Shown here in pieces: positions 1-11,904 of a DNA stretch of 64,000 bases. Position 1 is the stretch's first letter, and each line of letters begins with the position of its first letter. The stretch comes from Flabesymbios commensalis (Eukaryota; Annelida; Polychaeta; Terebellida; Flabelligeridae). The translations under genes were made by a program, and so were the position numbers. A model generated the notes under the pieces. That model made no database searches. It saw nothing but the letters and a program-made list of their open reading frames with translations, and was not told where the DNA came from. The DNA is taken from NCBI GenBank assembly GCA_964017125.1, contig OZ024912.1, forward strand, positions 64,958,390 through 65,022,389, read 5' to 3'.

Positions 1-379
1 CCACGCTTGATTTTCGCACTTTGACCGCAAAATATAGGCTATTATAGCGTTATTTCTGATATATCTTTAACGATGTAACGATAGATTTGTGATCAAAACA
101 ATTTATTGGCCCACATGTTCTTCTCCAGAATAACGTCACACCGAGGTTAAATTTAACTACGTTGTTAATTTTAACAGCGCCTGCGATGTTAAATTTAACA
201 ACGTTCCTAAATTCATTAACGTTGCTAAATAAAGGTATGCGCCCCGGCCTGCCATCAAACGCCAACATGGTCCAACAGATTGAATTCATAATTTATGCAA
301 ACATTCAACCCCTCCGGAATTATTTTTTTACTCTAGGTCAAAGTCAAGGTCAAAGATTCCAAAAACAATCTTGTTAACG
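1..379. other. AT-rich DNA with two palindromic 12-mers, no gene
   Basis: No coding region is supported here. The palindrome GTTAAATTTAAC occurs at 146-157 and again at 188-199, and AACGTT words lie between and after them, so this may be the edge of a small inverted-repeat element. Short open frames on both strands look like chance. Confidence 0.4.
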
Positions 380-940
380 CGAAAATTAAAATGGCCGCCA
401 GCTGACGACTAATTTTTTATTAGTATTTTTTATTATTATTTACTTGAAACCTGGTATATATCGGTTTTGGGGGTCTGCGACTCTACTGGCATTGTCCGTT
501 TTCATGTTTGACTGGAAACGAGGCTATGGTGGCCATCTTGGTTTTTTTCAAAAAAATTATTGGATCTCTCCCTTTTTCTTATGTGAATTCACCTATGAGT
601 ATGGAGATGAACTGATTAGATTTTCAGCTTTCCACCGGTAATTAAAAGGGCCTCCATGTGGTGACTAATTTTTAGTTATTTTGGAATTCACAACGGTGGT
701 CAAGCAACGTGGTATATATAGGTTTTCGGGCATTGTCCTTTTTTCATGCGCGACTGGAAACGAAGCTACGGCCCCGGGGCTACGGCAGCCAACTTGATTT
801 TAATAAATCGTTCTTATTCTCAGTTAAATACCTTGAAACCTTGCATATATAGGTTTTCATAATGTGCGAGTTTATTCGCATTGTCCGTTTGCATGTGCGG
901 CCCAAAACGAGGCTATAGCAGCCATCTTGATTTTATCATT
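380..940 (+). repeat. Degenerate three-unit tandem repeat
   Basis: Three related units begin near 443, 701 and 832. Each runs from a TATATA-GGTTTTC-like block, through a CATTGTCC-TTTCATG block and a GGAAACGAGGCTA block, to a GCCATCTTG block. Units 1 and 2 are also followed by a GACTAATTTTT-type spacer. Spacing is uneven (about 260 then 130 bases), so spacers were lost or gained after amplification. Confidence 0.6.
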
Positions 941-1843
941 GGTCTTTTATTTACATACCGTATTGGCAGCAGTTGTGTCACATTTCTGTCCTTTTTGTTT
1001 TTTTCAGGTGGCTCTCACGCCTAGCGAACAAATGTTCTTAGTGAGAGTCTGCTTACAAATAATTATTTTTTCAACCCATATTTTGTACATCTCATCTGTT
1101 ATTTTTCAGTGCTGTTCAATGTTGGACCCGCGTCACAAACGAGAGCCCAACATTAAAACAACACTGGCTCAACTGCCGTGTTTGATGGGTTATCCAACAA
1201 TAATTTAAACCAACATAATTTATAACAGACAAAAACGTCTTGTATTCGCAGTTTCTTGTACGATCTTCATACGATTAGTTTCACAAACTGTACGTCTCGT
1301 CAATCAGAACTTCCTAAATATGTTTTAGTTTATATAGTTAGGTCTACAGTAATTTGAATCTTGTAATGCATTTTTAACAGTGTTTAATGACTATATTATT
1401 TTAGTATCTTACAATGTTTATCTTTATAATTAAGTTTCTATGTATGACATGTATGACACTTCGCTTTAATAATGTCTTTTAAAAATCATTTTATTTTATT
1501 TTAATGATCATATTGTGTGTGCTGCTTGTGATATTATTTTTCTTTAAAACATTTTATTTATCTTTAAAACGTGACTACTTTTTTATTCAGCCGTACAATG
1601 TTATGATTTAAGTTTCTAATGTACGACACTTCGCGTTTTATTCCTTAAATCACGATTCAGGTGGAAATTTGCATATTCACAGCGTCGAGTCCGAGGTGAT
1701 CACCAACGCATTGTCTGGTGAAATCAGCTCGTTCATTTATTCCAAAAATTGTTATCATCATCTCATGAATATATTCATCACCAGATGCATCAATCAAATC
1801 ATCTTACCAGGACTAAGCTGTTCTCGTTCCCGTGCATGCTTAC
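941..1843. other. AT-rich intergenic DNA with one family P remnant
   Basis: No gene seen. Bases ~1105-1200 contain CAATGTTGGACC and CCCAACATTAAAACAACA words and end in GTGTTTGATGGG, which marks a decayed copy of the palindromic family P described at 1844-1950. The rest is AT-rich and unremarkable. Confidence 0.4.
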
Positions 1844-1950
1844 CCCAGCAAGCACGACACGTTGACTCAATGTCGGGTTCAAGGTGGCCGCCGTCTACGA
1901 CGCTTGGCCACCATTAGCCCAGCATTGGGTCAACGTGTCGTGTTTCACGG
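1844..1950. repeat. Family P palindromic repeat (MITE-like)
   Basis: The element begins CCCAGCAAGCACGACAC and ends in GGGTCAACGTGTCGTGTTT. The two halves are imperfect reverse complements around a CCGTCTACGACG-type centre. Similar copies lie at 7655-7757 and 51590-51698, and decayed ones near 1105, 2310, 4808, 20381, 28756, 29750, 35108, 48297, 51865, 58728 and 59140. The symmetry and copy number suggest a short non-autonomous palindromic element. No transposase or sure target duplication was seen. Confidence 0.65.
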
Positions 1951-2799
1951 CATCTGTCTGAGAATGCACAGAAACGGAACGAGGTACATGAGAAACAGGC
2001 AGTGTAGCTTCCTCCCTACACTCACAGTAATTGTTCCAAAAATCATTGCAGGTGAAAGGTTTCCACGCTTGATTATAGACTCAAGTGATTGAATTACTGC
2101 ACAATGCATTAAGCGATCACACGATCCTGTTAATTGTCTTAACTATTGGTGACAAAGAAACTGCGCACAGCATTATGACAATTTGATTGTATATGAGCAT
2201 AATTTATGTTCGCGAATGACGATGTTCAATTCAGTGCTGCATGTGAAAATACAGCCCGAAAAATGAACGTTTGTATTTTTTCACACGAGCAACTGTGCAA
2301 TGTACAAGTAGGCTCAATGTTAGTCCACCGTCTACGACGTAATTTTCACCCTCTTTGGGGTTGTGGCTCGCTGTAGCGAGACACAATTTCAAGTGGGTGA
2401 AACATTTAAATTATTGAATGCTTGGCAACCAATCTTAACAATAAACACACATATAATGGTATGGTCAATGTTTGTGTTTGATGGGTCGTCATTTATTGAG
2501 TCGTTACTTAAAACGAAACCATGCGAAATAAACCTTAAATCTCATCCTATGGGACATAAGAGTGTTTATCTCCCGCGATGAGAACACTGTCAATGTACCG
2601 GTACAAATAGTATTTATCAATTCGATCATCCAGAGATTATGCGTTTATTGTTGGAACAAATAATCATGTGGTAAAATAGTAGGCCTATACTAACCTTTTT
2701 TTTAACATATCATTTAAAAGTCAAGATTAATGGAATCATTTTTATATTTTATTTTATTATGCAGAGCGTATGTATACCGCTCTCTAAAGAGGCACTAAG
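1951..2799. other. Intergenic DNA, no gene
   Basis: AT-rich sequence with no supported gene. A fragment of family P lies near 2310-2342 (CTCAATGTTAGTCCACCG, then TCTACGACG). Nothing else recognised. Confidence 0.35.
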
Positions 2800-2949
2800 T
2801 AGAGGCGGATCCATGCTTTGAAAAAGGAGGGGACGCAGGGGGCTCGGGGGGCTTGGTCCCGAGATTTTTTTGACCAATTTAGGGGACTTTTTGAAGAATT
2901 TTGCGCAAGAAGGGGTGGGCGTGTGCCCCCCCCTCTGGATCCGCACCTG
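2800..2949. mobile_element. 150-bp MITE with GCGGATCCA terminal inverted repeats
   Basis: The left end TAGAGGCGGATCCA and the reverse complement of the right end, CAGGTGCGGATCCA, match over about 14 bases. CTAAG flanks both sides (2795-2799 and 2950-2954) and may be a 5-bp target-site duplication. The interior is G-rich with a CCCCCCCC tract near the right end and no open frame of note. Superfamily not assigned. Confidence 0.6.
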
Positions 2950-3029
2950 CTAAGCTTGCTTTCATTTCAAGGTTTCTAGATGAGACCATGTATCGCTTTG
3001 CTATAGTAGCTCACTTCCAGTAAGGTATT

Positions 3030-3099
3030 CCCCTTGGATATGAAAGGGTGTATCTGCCACTTTACAAAGTGGCAGATACACCCTTTCATATCCAAGGGG
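3030..3099. repeat. Perfect 34-bp inverted repeat with 2-nt loop
   Basis: Arms 3030-3063 and 3066-3099 are exact reverse complements separated only by AC. The left arm starts CCCCTTGGATATG and ends TGCCACTTT. It can form a 70-nt hairpin or cruciform. Perfect arms suggest a recent insertion or ongoing correction. Confidence 0.85.
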
Positions 3100-3539
3100 A
3101 CGAGGTGTGTCACTACGAGAATTGAGTATTGATGATCCTGGTAACAAAGTCTTTGATAAATGTAAAGAAAACTTGATGATATCCCTAAGTCTACGCAGAC
3201 TTGATGATCCTGTGCTGCAGAGTAAGGTAAGTTATGTCTGCATTGTCCGTAAATACCGGAGGTTGTGATTAGCAGTCAGCACAAAGCATGCAACGCCTAT
3301 TTCATGGGGAGATTATAAGAGTAAGACTACATCTATATAATCATCATTATCGTGTGGTATGTGTCAAAGTTGTCAAATTGTGATCACAGTGTATGTAGTA
3401 GCGTGAGCTATTTCAATCTCACATTGTATTCCTGCTACTTTTGCCTTTTTTAACATCATTTATTTCTGCCTGATATGCGGCCAATAGTTATTGATACCGT
3501 ACCAACATGATTACAAGCCCGTTTTTAAGTCTGAAAATA
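3100..3539. other. Intergenic DNA, no gene
   Basis: No open frame, RNA gene or repeat structure that I can support. Mixed composition. Confidence 0.3.
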
Positions 3540-3860
3540 TGCCCCCTCCAATACTATGCCCGGCCAGATAGTGGGCGCCCCCAGAATCTACCCCGGGCTA
3601 GATCCTAAAGTATGCCCGCGGGGTAGATTATAATGGCTCACAAAATTTCCCCCTCAATCCACCCCGTTTTGGTGATTATGTGTCATCGGTTCTAAGAATC
3701 TACCCTCGCTCCTTCGCAGATTGTAACCCCTTTTCCACAACTATATATAACGCTCCCAGAATCTATTACTTCCTTGCAGAATATACCCAATTACACAACT
3801 ATCTTTCAATACTCCCAGAACATACCGGTCCCTCCCAGAATATACCTTGGAAGGAGCGCA
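3540..3860 (+). repeat. Degenerate minisatellite, CCCAGAATCTACC words
   Basis: CCCAGAATCTACC and close variants (CAGAATATACC, AAGAATCTACCC, CCCAGAACATACC) recur about every 25-60 bases on a C-rich strand. The short open frame across it is a by-product of the repeat. Confidence 0.5.
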
Positions 3861-3910
3861 CAGCGCGTGGCCCTGCCCGAAATTAATGTCGAAATACCAG
3901 TTCCAATCTT

Positions 3911-3957
3911 AACTCGACGAGGCCGCCATTAACGTGATCACCTAGTCACATTGAGAG
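3911..3957 (+). repeat. Low-copy repeat, inverted partner at 49821-49865
   Basis: About 45 bases beginning AACTCGACGAGGCCGCC match the reverse complement of 49821-49865 with only two visible differences, although the copies lie 46 kb apart. The sequence is more CpG-rich than its surroundings. What it belongs to is unknown. Confidence 0.6.
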
Positions 3958-3959
3958 GT

Positions 3960-6839
3960 GAGAAGCAAGGTTATTTCTCTGAAAAAACAACATTATTGTA
4001 TTATCACCAAGACTGTGTTACATTATCTTATTTTGAAGCGACACTTTGTAAGCAGACCAAAATCATATTTTTTTAATTTTGGTTCCTTGATACATGTAGG
4101 CCTATGTTCTTAAGGTTTCAAAATGACTAGAGAAATAGGAAATACAGGAATAACATCTTGTATTTCTTATTTTGTACATCGATGTATATAATTAAATTTC
4201 ATACTTATTTCTCTTTTAACTGGCGCAACACAAAATTTAAAAGGCTTACGCAATTCTAGTCTATGGACATTTTGAAAACTTAGGAACATGTATATAGGAA
4301 CCAAAATAAAAATAATTATTTTGGTCTTATTGTGTAGCGTTAGTATTGGATTTTTTAAAAAAAAGAAGAAATGTTTATTCAACCATGAAAATAAGGAAAA
4401 ATGAGATGAATGAAGCATCAATAACATCAAAAATATATTAATATATTCTTGATAACATCAATAACAACTGATCATTACCATTTCTAATGCTTTTATATAT
4501 TCAGGGAGACTCGAACAAATATTTCTTATACATGTTCGCACAATTTAAAAGCTAAATCAGTTGGGGTTTTTTACAATACCATTTTAAGTTGTCATCAGGC
4601 TGTCTATTGTCACGTCGTTGCAAAATTACTATCAAGCTTGCGTAGCCTATTATCAAGTTTGCGTTACATTTTGAAGAAGACTCCGTTACAATGAATTGAT
4701 CATCCAGACTTCACTGTCGCTGTTACACACCCTACTGGGAGTGATAACTGACTTACATCATAATGCCTGTGAATATCCGGCTTGTAAAAATATCAAAATT
4801 GTCACTTCAGCAGACCCAAACATTGAACCAACGCTGGTTCAACGTCACATGACTTTGGTCTAGTGTTGCTTCAATTGCTTGATACTACTGGATATATTAT
4901 CTATATCATGAATATTAATTATATATATTTCATTAAGAAAGGTCTCAGGACCGACATATTATTTATTTATTGTACTCAACATCAGGTATTTTATACCTTT
5001 TTATTCGTTCGTTAATACCAGGATGATGTAATCATAATGTCCGATTGCATGTATGAGCCTTATTTTGTGTCGGTTCCCACTTTTGATGGTTGAGGCGCAG
5101 AAATAATTAAATGAGGTTTTTAAATTGTCATTGTCTGTTGACAGTAGTGCTGCATGGTACTGCTGCATGCTTAAATATATTCTTTTCTTTTGTCGGTTGG
5201 AATATAATTAGCTCTTAAAGCGCCTGATAATTAACGCTCGTCGAAATCATTAGAAATTACACTCCCTTTTTCTTTAAAAAATCCTATTTTAATTGTGGAC
5301 TTGCAATTGAAATGTTGCAACCGAGTCAATTTTCATCCGCATAATTTTCACTGGTTTCACATTTTCATATTGGCGTTTGACTGAGCTGCTAATCACTGTT
5401 TTAGGTTTTACCAGTTTTTTTATCAGTACCGTACTGTTCTAAGGCAAAATACCCACATTTCACCTTGTTGTAATGAGAGGGTACAACTTTAAAGGGTATA
5501 ACTTGAAACGGGCGAGAATATGCTAATTTAGATTGTATGAGAGAGATATATTCTGACAGTATTGTAATACTAGTACTACATAAGCAAGGTTCCCTGTCGT
5601 CACCTAAATCATATATTTTTCAAAATCTAGTATAACATTATAAATTAGTAAATTATTAAAATGATCCGTCCTATAAGCGTCATCGTATCGAATAGATCTG
5701 ATCACTCGAGACAGTTTTTTGTAACGAATCTGATCATTTTTCTGTGGTACCGTATGTAAACTACAGTTTATTACTGAAACATTCTTTAGAGATAACCTTA
5801 TTTGTAAAAGAGTGTTTTTGCAGTAGGGTAATTGTACTTACAGGCAGACTATCGCGCATGTCATCTATTATACAATGTGTCTTCTGTCATTTTTTTCCGG
5901 ACTATTATTTCTCATTAAGTTGAATAGCGCTGTATTTGCATTGCAAACTTTCGATTTTTACTAAACATTATCACAAAAACTAATCTGTATTTCATTGCCG
6001 ATATGTCAATTATATTGGGAAATGCCATTTATATAAAGTTCATATTTGTAGCTATAACATTACTATCCATAAAATGATGCTAATTATTTGGCAAATTTTT
6101 ATGAACTGCTTTACGATATACTTGTAATTTTAACAGTATTCACGTATTCAGATGTTGCCGAATTCAGTAATATGTAATAAATAATCGTGACCACAACAAG
6201 TGTAAACATTGAACGTTGAGAAATCTAGTTAAGCATATGTTTGCACTCGAATGAAGTAATGGCTCGAGTACTAGTAGCCTTTGTAAAAAACTTTTTGTAA
6301 AGATACAGTTGTAAATCAGATAATAAATGGGGTTTTTCAAAGTGTTTTCTTTCTTTAGTACACTATTGTAACGGTTAGTCCAGCCGAATTGTGTCAACCA
6401 TACTTTTTTTACAGCAGGTGACCAAAGCACCATAATTGCAAGACCGATTGTTCTGATCATCAGCTATGGAGTCACACTAAAGATCAATTATTAAACGGGG
6501 GTAATGGCTATAAAAGACAAGGTACAACTGTAAATTGGCACAAAAAAAGGGAAGAGAAAAACTCCAACTTTCAAACAAATTATTGCAGCTTTGAATAATA
6601 TACCTACGCCACATACAGGAGACTGAAGAAATTATTGCAAATATATATATATTTATATATTACACTTGTCCATAGCTTTGTTTGTTGGAAAAATCATATT
6701 TGACCTTGAAAGCGACTTTTGACCTTGAATTATAGGGAAATAAAAGAAGCAATCAAAATCAACCGCTGCTTAAAACATTTCACTTTGTCCAAGTATCATT
6801 CCTGCAAGGCGGCATCATTCTACAACAAAATGTAGTTAA
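3960..6839. other. Long AT-rich stretch, no gene
   Basis: About 2.9 kb without a recognisable gene. It holds homopolymer and TA-rich runs (for example 6642-6660) and a family P remnant near 4808-4850 (ACATTGAACCAACG, then CTGGTTCAACGT). The longest frames, near 4167-4430 and 6164-6460 on the minus strand, have AT-driven composition and no recognisable domain. Confidence 0.35.
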
Positions 6840-7757
6840 CTTGTCCACTATAATTATAGTTGTGACAATATCGGAACTCATTCCAATAATGTATTAACAT
6901 AGGTTATCTAAACAGTATTCCGGAACTGTTTTTTCTCCGTGTGTCACAAATGGGACATCTTCTCAAAATCGGCAAAATGCATAGATTCAGTTTACTGTCA
7001 TCGCATGCCTGTTTATAGTAGGCCCACCAAATGGCGTTTCTGAGCACAAATTTATGTATTTGCTGAGTTATAAGGCTTTCTGTCGCAAATTTTACGACAG
7101 TTAGGGTTTCTGGCTGTTGAGCTGTGTGTTGATCCATTCGTTTATGCAAACTAGGCCAATATAATTGAAAGAAATGAGCACAATCCGAGTTTGAAACTGG
7201 GGGAAGCTAGCAGATTCTACTTTCCAAAGCAAACCTATTATGATATTGATACAATAGTTTGCAATACTATAAAGGGGCCTATTGCCTTTGAAAATCTAAT
7301 CATTGGTCTTAATAGCATCCGACGCCACAGCCACAATTGTGGTGAAAAAACATTCTTAATGCGGCTGATCTAGATCTTAAGCATATCATTGGATGAGATA
7401 CTCTTCCCTGACCAATCACACACAGAATATCTAGGTCATCACATCTCTGGATCTTGCAATATGTACAACAGACGAGTAAACACGTGACATTGATCCAGTG
7501 CACTGTAGACCATGATCTTAGGCACAACATTGGAGAGAAAGTCATCTCGACCAATCTCATGCAAGGTATCTGGGTCAGTCGCATTACTGAAGGGCTGTAC
7601 CACTTCCCGGCCACACTTGTAATGTGAGCCGATACTGCTTGAAATGTAGTTTCACCCAGCAAGCACGACACATGGATCCAATGCTGGGCTAATGTCGGCC
7701 CAGTGCCGTAGACGATGGGCCACATAACCCAGCATTGTGTCAATGTCTCGTCAACCA
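6840..7757. repeat. Dispersed repeat family F, copy 1
   Basis: Begins near GGAACTCATTCCAATAATG and ends in a family P palindrome. The same order of landmarks recurs at 26750-28815 and 47225-48380, with a right-half copy at 51190-51698: the CCAATAATGT start, a CATAGGTTCAGTTT-like block, AACTGGGGGAAGCT, a GCGCCACAGCC-type block, a CTAGATCTTAAGC-like block, ATCTGGGTCAGTC, and the P-type terminus. Copies are clearly diverged, so this family is old. The open frames inside are incidental and the minus-strand one crosses the palindrome. No transposase seen. Confidence 0.65.
7655..7757. repeat. Family P palindrome at the right end of family F copy 1
   Basis: CCCAGCAAGCACGACAC on the left and CAGCATTGTGTCAATGT toward the right are arms around GTGCCGTAGACGATGG. 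The same junction (TCACCC, then GCAAGCAC) is found in family F copies 2 and 4, so P is probably part of the F terminus rather than a random insertion. Confidence 0.6.
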
Positions 7758-8258
7758 AACCATTCACGAGGCATTGACCAAATCAGATTTGTTGGTCCAC
7801 GTCTACATTAACAGTGATTGGTTTAAGCATAATTCATTTTTCAAAGATTACAAACAGCACTTGGTAATTTTTCAAAGATTACAAACAGCACTTGGTGCCA
7901 CGGGTTGTTCTCCTTCACAACAACACAGAGATAATAGTAAAGTTACAATGATAGTAGTAATGATAAAATAAGATAATAAATATAACACATTATTGATAAT
8001 ATGAATAAACAAACTTGACATGAGATGGTGGTGTCACTTGTATTAAAGGGACTGGCCCAGGCTAAAATCATAAAAAAGTCGGTGATTTTATTTTGGCTTC
8101 TTAATATGACCATATGATTTAAACATGTCCATAGACTAGAACTGCAAGAGTTTTTTAATTTTTGTGCTGCACATTTACCAGTTAGGCTAGATATAGAGAC
8201 GAAATTCCTGATTTCTAATTATGGACAACCATGTCAAAAATAAGAAATACCGGAATTT
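7758..8258. other. Spacer with a 31-bp local duplication
   Basis: TTTTCAAAGATTACAAAC and its following CAGCACTTGGT occur twice, starting near 7837 and 7868. No gene is supported between family F and the LINE. Confidence 0.5.
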
Positions 8259-9374
8259 CATGTGAAAGATGTAGCACTGAGCTGGTACAGGAGCTACCCA
8301 AATAAGAGAAATCAAAGGATTGGGATTGGTATAACAGTATCAAAGTCAGCTACATTGTCAAGGGGAGTACCACAGGGCTCTGTTCTGGGTCCTGTGTTGT
8401 TCACAACTTTACCATACCCATTGCTGCTATTTGTATGGCGTCAAATATCACATATATGCAGCTTTATATCATGTTTGATCCATCTATCCCTGGAGACCGC
8501 GAACATGCACTGGAAAAATTGTAAAAATACATCCAAGAAATTAGAGCATGGATGCTCATTCACAAACTAAAATGAAACAATGACAAGACTGAGTTTATCA
8601 TCTTCCAGTACAAATATCATGAAAATAGATACTCTACATCTCCAATAAATTTTCAGAATATCATATTTGAACCTAGTGATTCTGTGAGGAACCTTGGTGC
8701 TTATTTTGACAAGTACATGACTATGGAGCGCCATGTGTCGGAGTTGTGCAAATCGTCACATTATCATCTGCGCCAAATTGTACGAATTCGAAAATATCTA
8801 ACCAGAGATGCATGTTCCAATGCAGTTAGATATGCATCCCTCTGCAGAATTGACTACTCAAATGTCCTGCTCGGAGGTTTGAGAAAAATGGACTTGATTC
8901 AGCTGCAACGTGTCCAAAATCGTGCTGCCCGTTTGGTCACTCGGACTAAAACTCAAGATCACATCAACCCTGTGCTACGTGACTTGCACTGGTTACCGGT
9001 TAGTTCAAGGATTGACTTCAAGCTCTGCTTGTACATTTACAAGGCATTGAAAAAAACTGCTCCCATTTACATCTCGGATGAGTTCAGTCTCTATGAACCT
9101 AAAAGACCCTTACGCTCCAGCTATGCTGGGCCTTTATACACTGTTAGTGTTGGACGCAAAGAGGTGTCAGACTTTGATTTTGAAATCAAGGGGCCTCGGC
9201 TATAGAATAGCCTATCGATGGATTTATGCTAAGCTCCATCTGTTATGACCTTCAAGAACAGACTGAAGGCACACCTATTCAAAAGACAATATTATTCCAG
9301 AGACTGAAAACACAAGCACTTTGACTGGTTACAAAATAAAAAAGGCGCTATATAAATCAAATAAATAATAATAA
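8259..9374 (+). mobile_element. 5'-truncated non-LTR retrotransposon (LINE, CR1/L2-like)
   Basis: The 3' part of a LINE ORF2. The first frame (from 8262) carries the reverse-transcriptase block around RGVPQGSVLGPVLF, preceded by ALSWYRSY-like residues; sequence homologous to the YADD-box region downstream is out of frame. A second frame (8684-9205) shows the post-RT region typical of CR1/L2-type elements: VRNLGAYFDK, RIDYSNVLLGGL, LQRVQNRAARLV, DLHWLPVSSRIDFK. The 3' end GGCGCTATATAAATC runs into an AAATAAATAATAATAAT tail, the usual end for this group. Endonuclease and most of the RT are missing, and there is at least one frameshift near 8500-8690, so the copy is dead. The clade is inferred from the tail and motif spacing only. 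Confidence 0.88.
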
Positions 9375-9375
9375 T

Positions 9376-9491
9376 CTATTGCCTCCCCATTACCCTTTAA
9401 CAACTCTACATCGCCTAATTTTCGTTGCCATTTATCGCCTCCCTATTGCCTTTTAAAGCCTCTATGTCGCCTTTTAATGCCATTTATTTTT
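9376..9491 (+). repeat. TTTAACGCC minisatellite, left block
   Basis: Degenerate units of about 21 bases built on CCTTTTAAAGCCTCTATGT and CCCTTTAAC variants. The same array resumes at 11905, so the element at 9492-11889 appears to have landed inside it. A third block lies at 32296-33090. Confidence 0.7.
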
Positions 9492-11889
9492 AGCTCCCGC
9501 CGTCACCGTAGGTGAGACGGAGGGAGCTATGGATTCCGCCTCCGTTTTTTTTCACCTATTCTTTTGCCTATAACTTTGTAAAAAAATAACCTAGGATAAC
9601 AATTTTTGGTATGTGGGTTACTTCCAGGTGGATAATGGACAGGTTAAAGTATTTTTAATCTAAATTTAATACGCAAGGTCGCAGAGGAGAAAATGAAGAT
9701 GTTACGGCGTTGGGCCGTCCGTGAACAATTCGTTTCCGGAGCATATCTCTGAAAGTACTCGTCCGATTATCTTCAAATTTTACACATAACACCCCTAGGG
9801 GGTCTAGTTGTGCCTTTTGGGGTATATGAACTTTGACCTACTTTTGGTTCAGAACTATGACCTATTTAGACGTTTTGACGCACACTTCGTTTCCGGAGCA
9901 GATCTCGAAAAGTACTGGGCAGATGACAGTCATATTGCACATACATGTTCTCTAAGGTCCCTAGTTGTGCCTTTTCAGGTTTTTGGACCTTGACCTTGAA
10001 GTTGACCCAGCACTTTGACCTAATTTATAACATCGGTAAATACGACTGAAAGATTTTGTGGAATATCATGAAAATCGCTCAAGATTGCTACACCATTACT
10101 ATAAAACAAATTGAGAGGTTTTTAGGAGAGGATGCATCTTAAAAAATTTAAAGTTGATAAAATTCGAAATGGCTGCCTATTGGCCATTATTCACCTCGAC
10201 AGGCCTGATATTGCGGAATATCATGAAAACCGCTCAAGATAGCTACACCATTACTATCAAACAAATTGTAAGGTTTCAGGAGAGGATGCATCTTGAAGAA
10301 TTTCAAGTTAAAAAAATTCAAAATGGCCGCCTATCGGCCATTATTCACCTCGACAGGCCTGATATCGCGGAATATCATGAAAACCGCTCAAGATATCTAC
10401 ACCATTACTATAAAACAAATTGTAAGGTTTCAGGAGAGGTTGCATTTTGAAAAAATTCAACTCGACCAAGGTAAAATGGCCGCCAATCGGCCATTATTCA
10501 CATGGCCGTTATTTGGTAAACCGTGCTAGATGGCTAGACCATTACTTTAAAACAAAATGTGTGATTTCAGGAGAGGATGCATCTTGAAAAAATTCGACTC
10601 GATAAAATTTAAAATGGCCGATTATCGGCCATTATTCACTTTCACATGGCCAATATTTGGTAAACCGTGTTAGATGGCTAGACCATTACTATAAAACGAA
10701 ATGTGAGATTTCAGATGATGATGCATCTTGAAAAAATTTGACTTGATCAAATTCCAAATGGCTGCCTTTTCGGCCATTATTCATTTTCACATGGCAGTTA
10801 TTTGGTAAACCGTGCTAGATGGCTAGACCATTACTATAAAACAAAGTGTGAGTTTTCGGGGGAAGATGCACCCTGAAAATTTTTAGCTTACGAATTCAAA
10901 ATGGCCGACAATCAGCATTATTTACCTCGATAGGCCTGATATCAGGTAAACCGTGCTAGATAGCTAGACCATTACTATAAAACAAAATGTGACGTTTCGG
11001 GAGAGGATGCATTTTATAAACTTTCGACTCAATCGAATTCAAAATGGCCGCCTATCGGCCACTATTTACTTTCACATTGCTGATATTTGGTAAACCGTGT
11101 TAGACAGCTGGACCATTACTAGAAAACAAAATGTGAGATTTCAGGAGAGTATGCATCTTGAAAAATTTCGACTTGATCAAATTCAAAATAGCCTCCTATC
11201 GGCCATTATTCACTTTCACATGGCCGATATTTGGTAAACGGTGCTAGATGGCTAGATCATTACTATAAAACAAAATGTGAGATTTCAGGAGAGAATGCAT
11301 CTTGAAAAATTTAGACTCGATCAAATTCAAAATGGCCGCCTATTGGCCATTATATACTTTCACATGGCCGATATTTGGTAAACTGTGCTAGATGGCTAGA
11401 CGATTACCATAGAATGAAATGTGAGATTTCAGCTGAGAATGCATCTTGAAAAATTCTGATCAAAGTCCAAATCGCCCCCTATCGGCCATTATTTACTTTT
11501 ACATGCCCAATATTTTGCAAGCTGTTAGATGCTAGTCCATTACTATAAAACAAAATTTGAGGTTTAAGGGGAGGGTGCACCCTTAAATTTTTTAACTAGT
11601 TTATATCGAATTCAAAGTGACCGTAAATCAGCTATTAGTTAGCTATAAGATTGGCCTGATATCGGGTAAACCGTGCCAGATAGGTAGACCATTACTGGGA
11701 TACTGATTAGGATCATTAATTTCAATGGAGGTTTGCAATCTCTGACAGACTGTCTAGTTCTTATCTTACTCTTAGACTGAGCTTCTTAGACCTAGTTGTC
11801 TTACGTCCTGATTTTTGACCTAGCCCAGGACCACATTAATAACCCTACACGAAATTGCTTAAATCAAATTCTAATTCGGAGCGGGAGCT
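9492..11889 (+). mobile_element. Hairpin-headed non-autonomous element carrying a 145-bp satellite
   Basis: The left end is a foldback hairpin: stem 9492-9507 (AGCTCCCGCCGTCACC) pairs with 9511-9528, with one mismatch and a small bulge. The right end AGCGGGAGCT (11880-11889) repeats the first ten bases in inverted orientation. Both sides are TTTAACGCC minisatellite. The left third (9530-10030) contains CGTTTCCGGAGCA twice and several TTTGACCT words; the middle is the satellite listed separately. No transposase is visible and no target duplication is clear. A hairpin of the same layout but different stem sequence lies at 62851. Superfamily unknown. Confidence 0.55.
10030..11700 (+). repeat. 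~145-bp tandem satellite, about 11 units
   Basis: AAATGGCCGCCTATCGGCCATTA-type cores recur at about 10168, 10322, 10475, 10612, 10757, 10900, 11042, 11187, 11331, 11470 and 11615. Spacing is 137-154 bases, mostly 142-145. Each unit also carries GGTAAACCGTGCTAGATGG, CCATTACTATAAAACAAA and a GCATCTTGAAAAA block. The first units are longer (~153) and use GAATATCATGAAAACCGC instead of GGTAAACCG, so two subtypes exist. The core GGCCGCCTATCGGCC is partly self-complementary. Open frames across the array are repeat artefacts. Confidence 0.85.
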
Positions 11890-11904
11890 CCTGGACTTAT
11901 GTAG

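Noticed and set aside
7309-7767. 152-codon minus-strand frame
   Set aside because: It lies across dispersed family F and the family P palindrome; the frame is not kept in the other copies.
10154-10529. Frames of 98 and 78 codons with repeated ENRSRYLHHYYK-like words
   Set aside because: They are translations of the 145-bp satellite.
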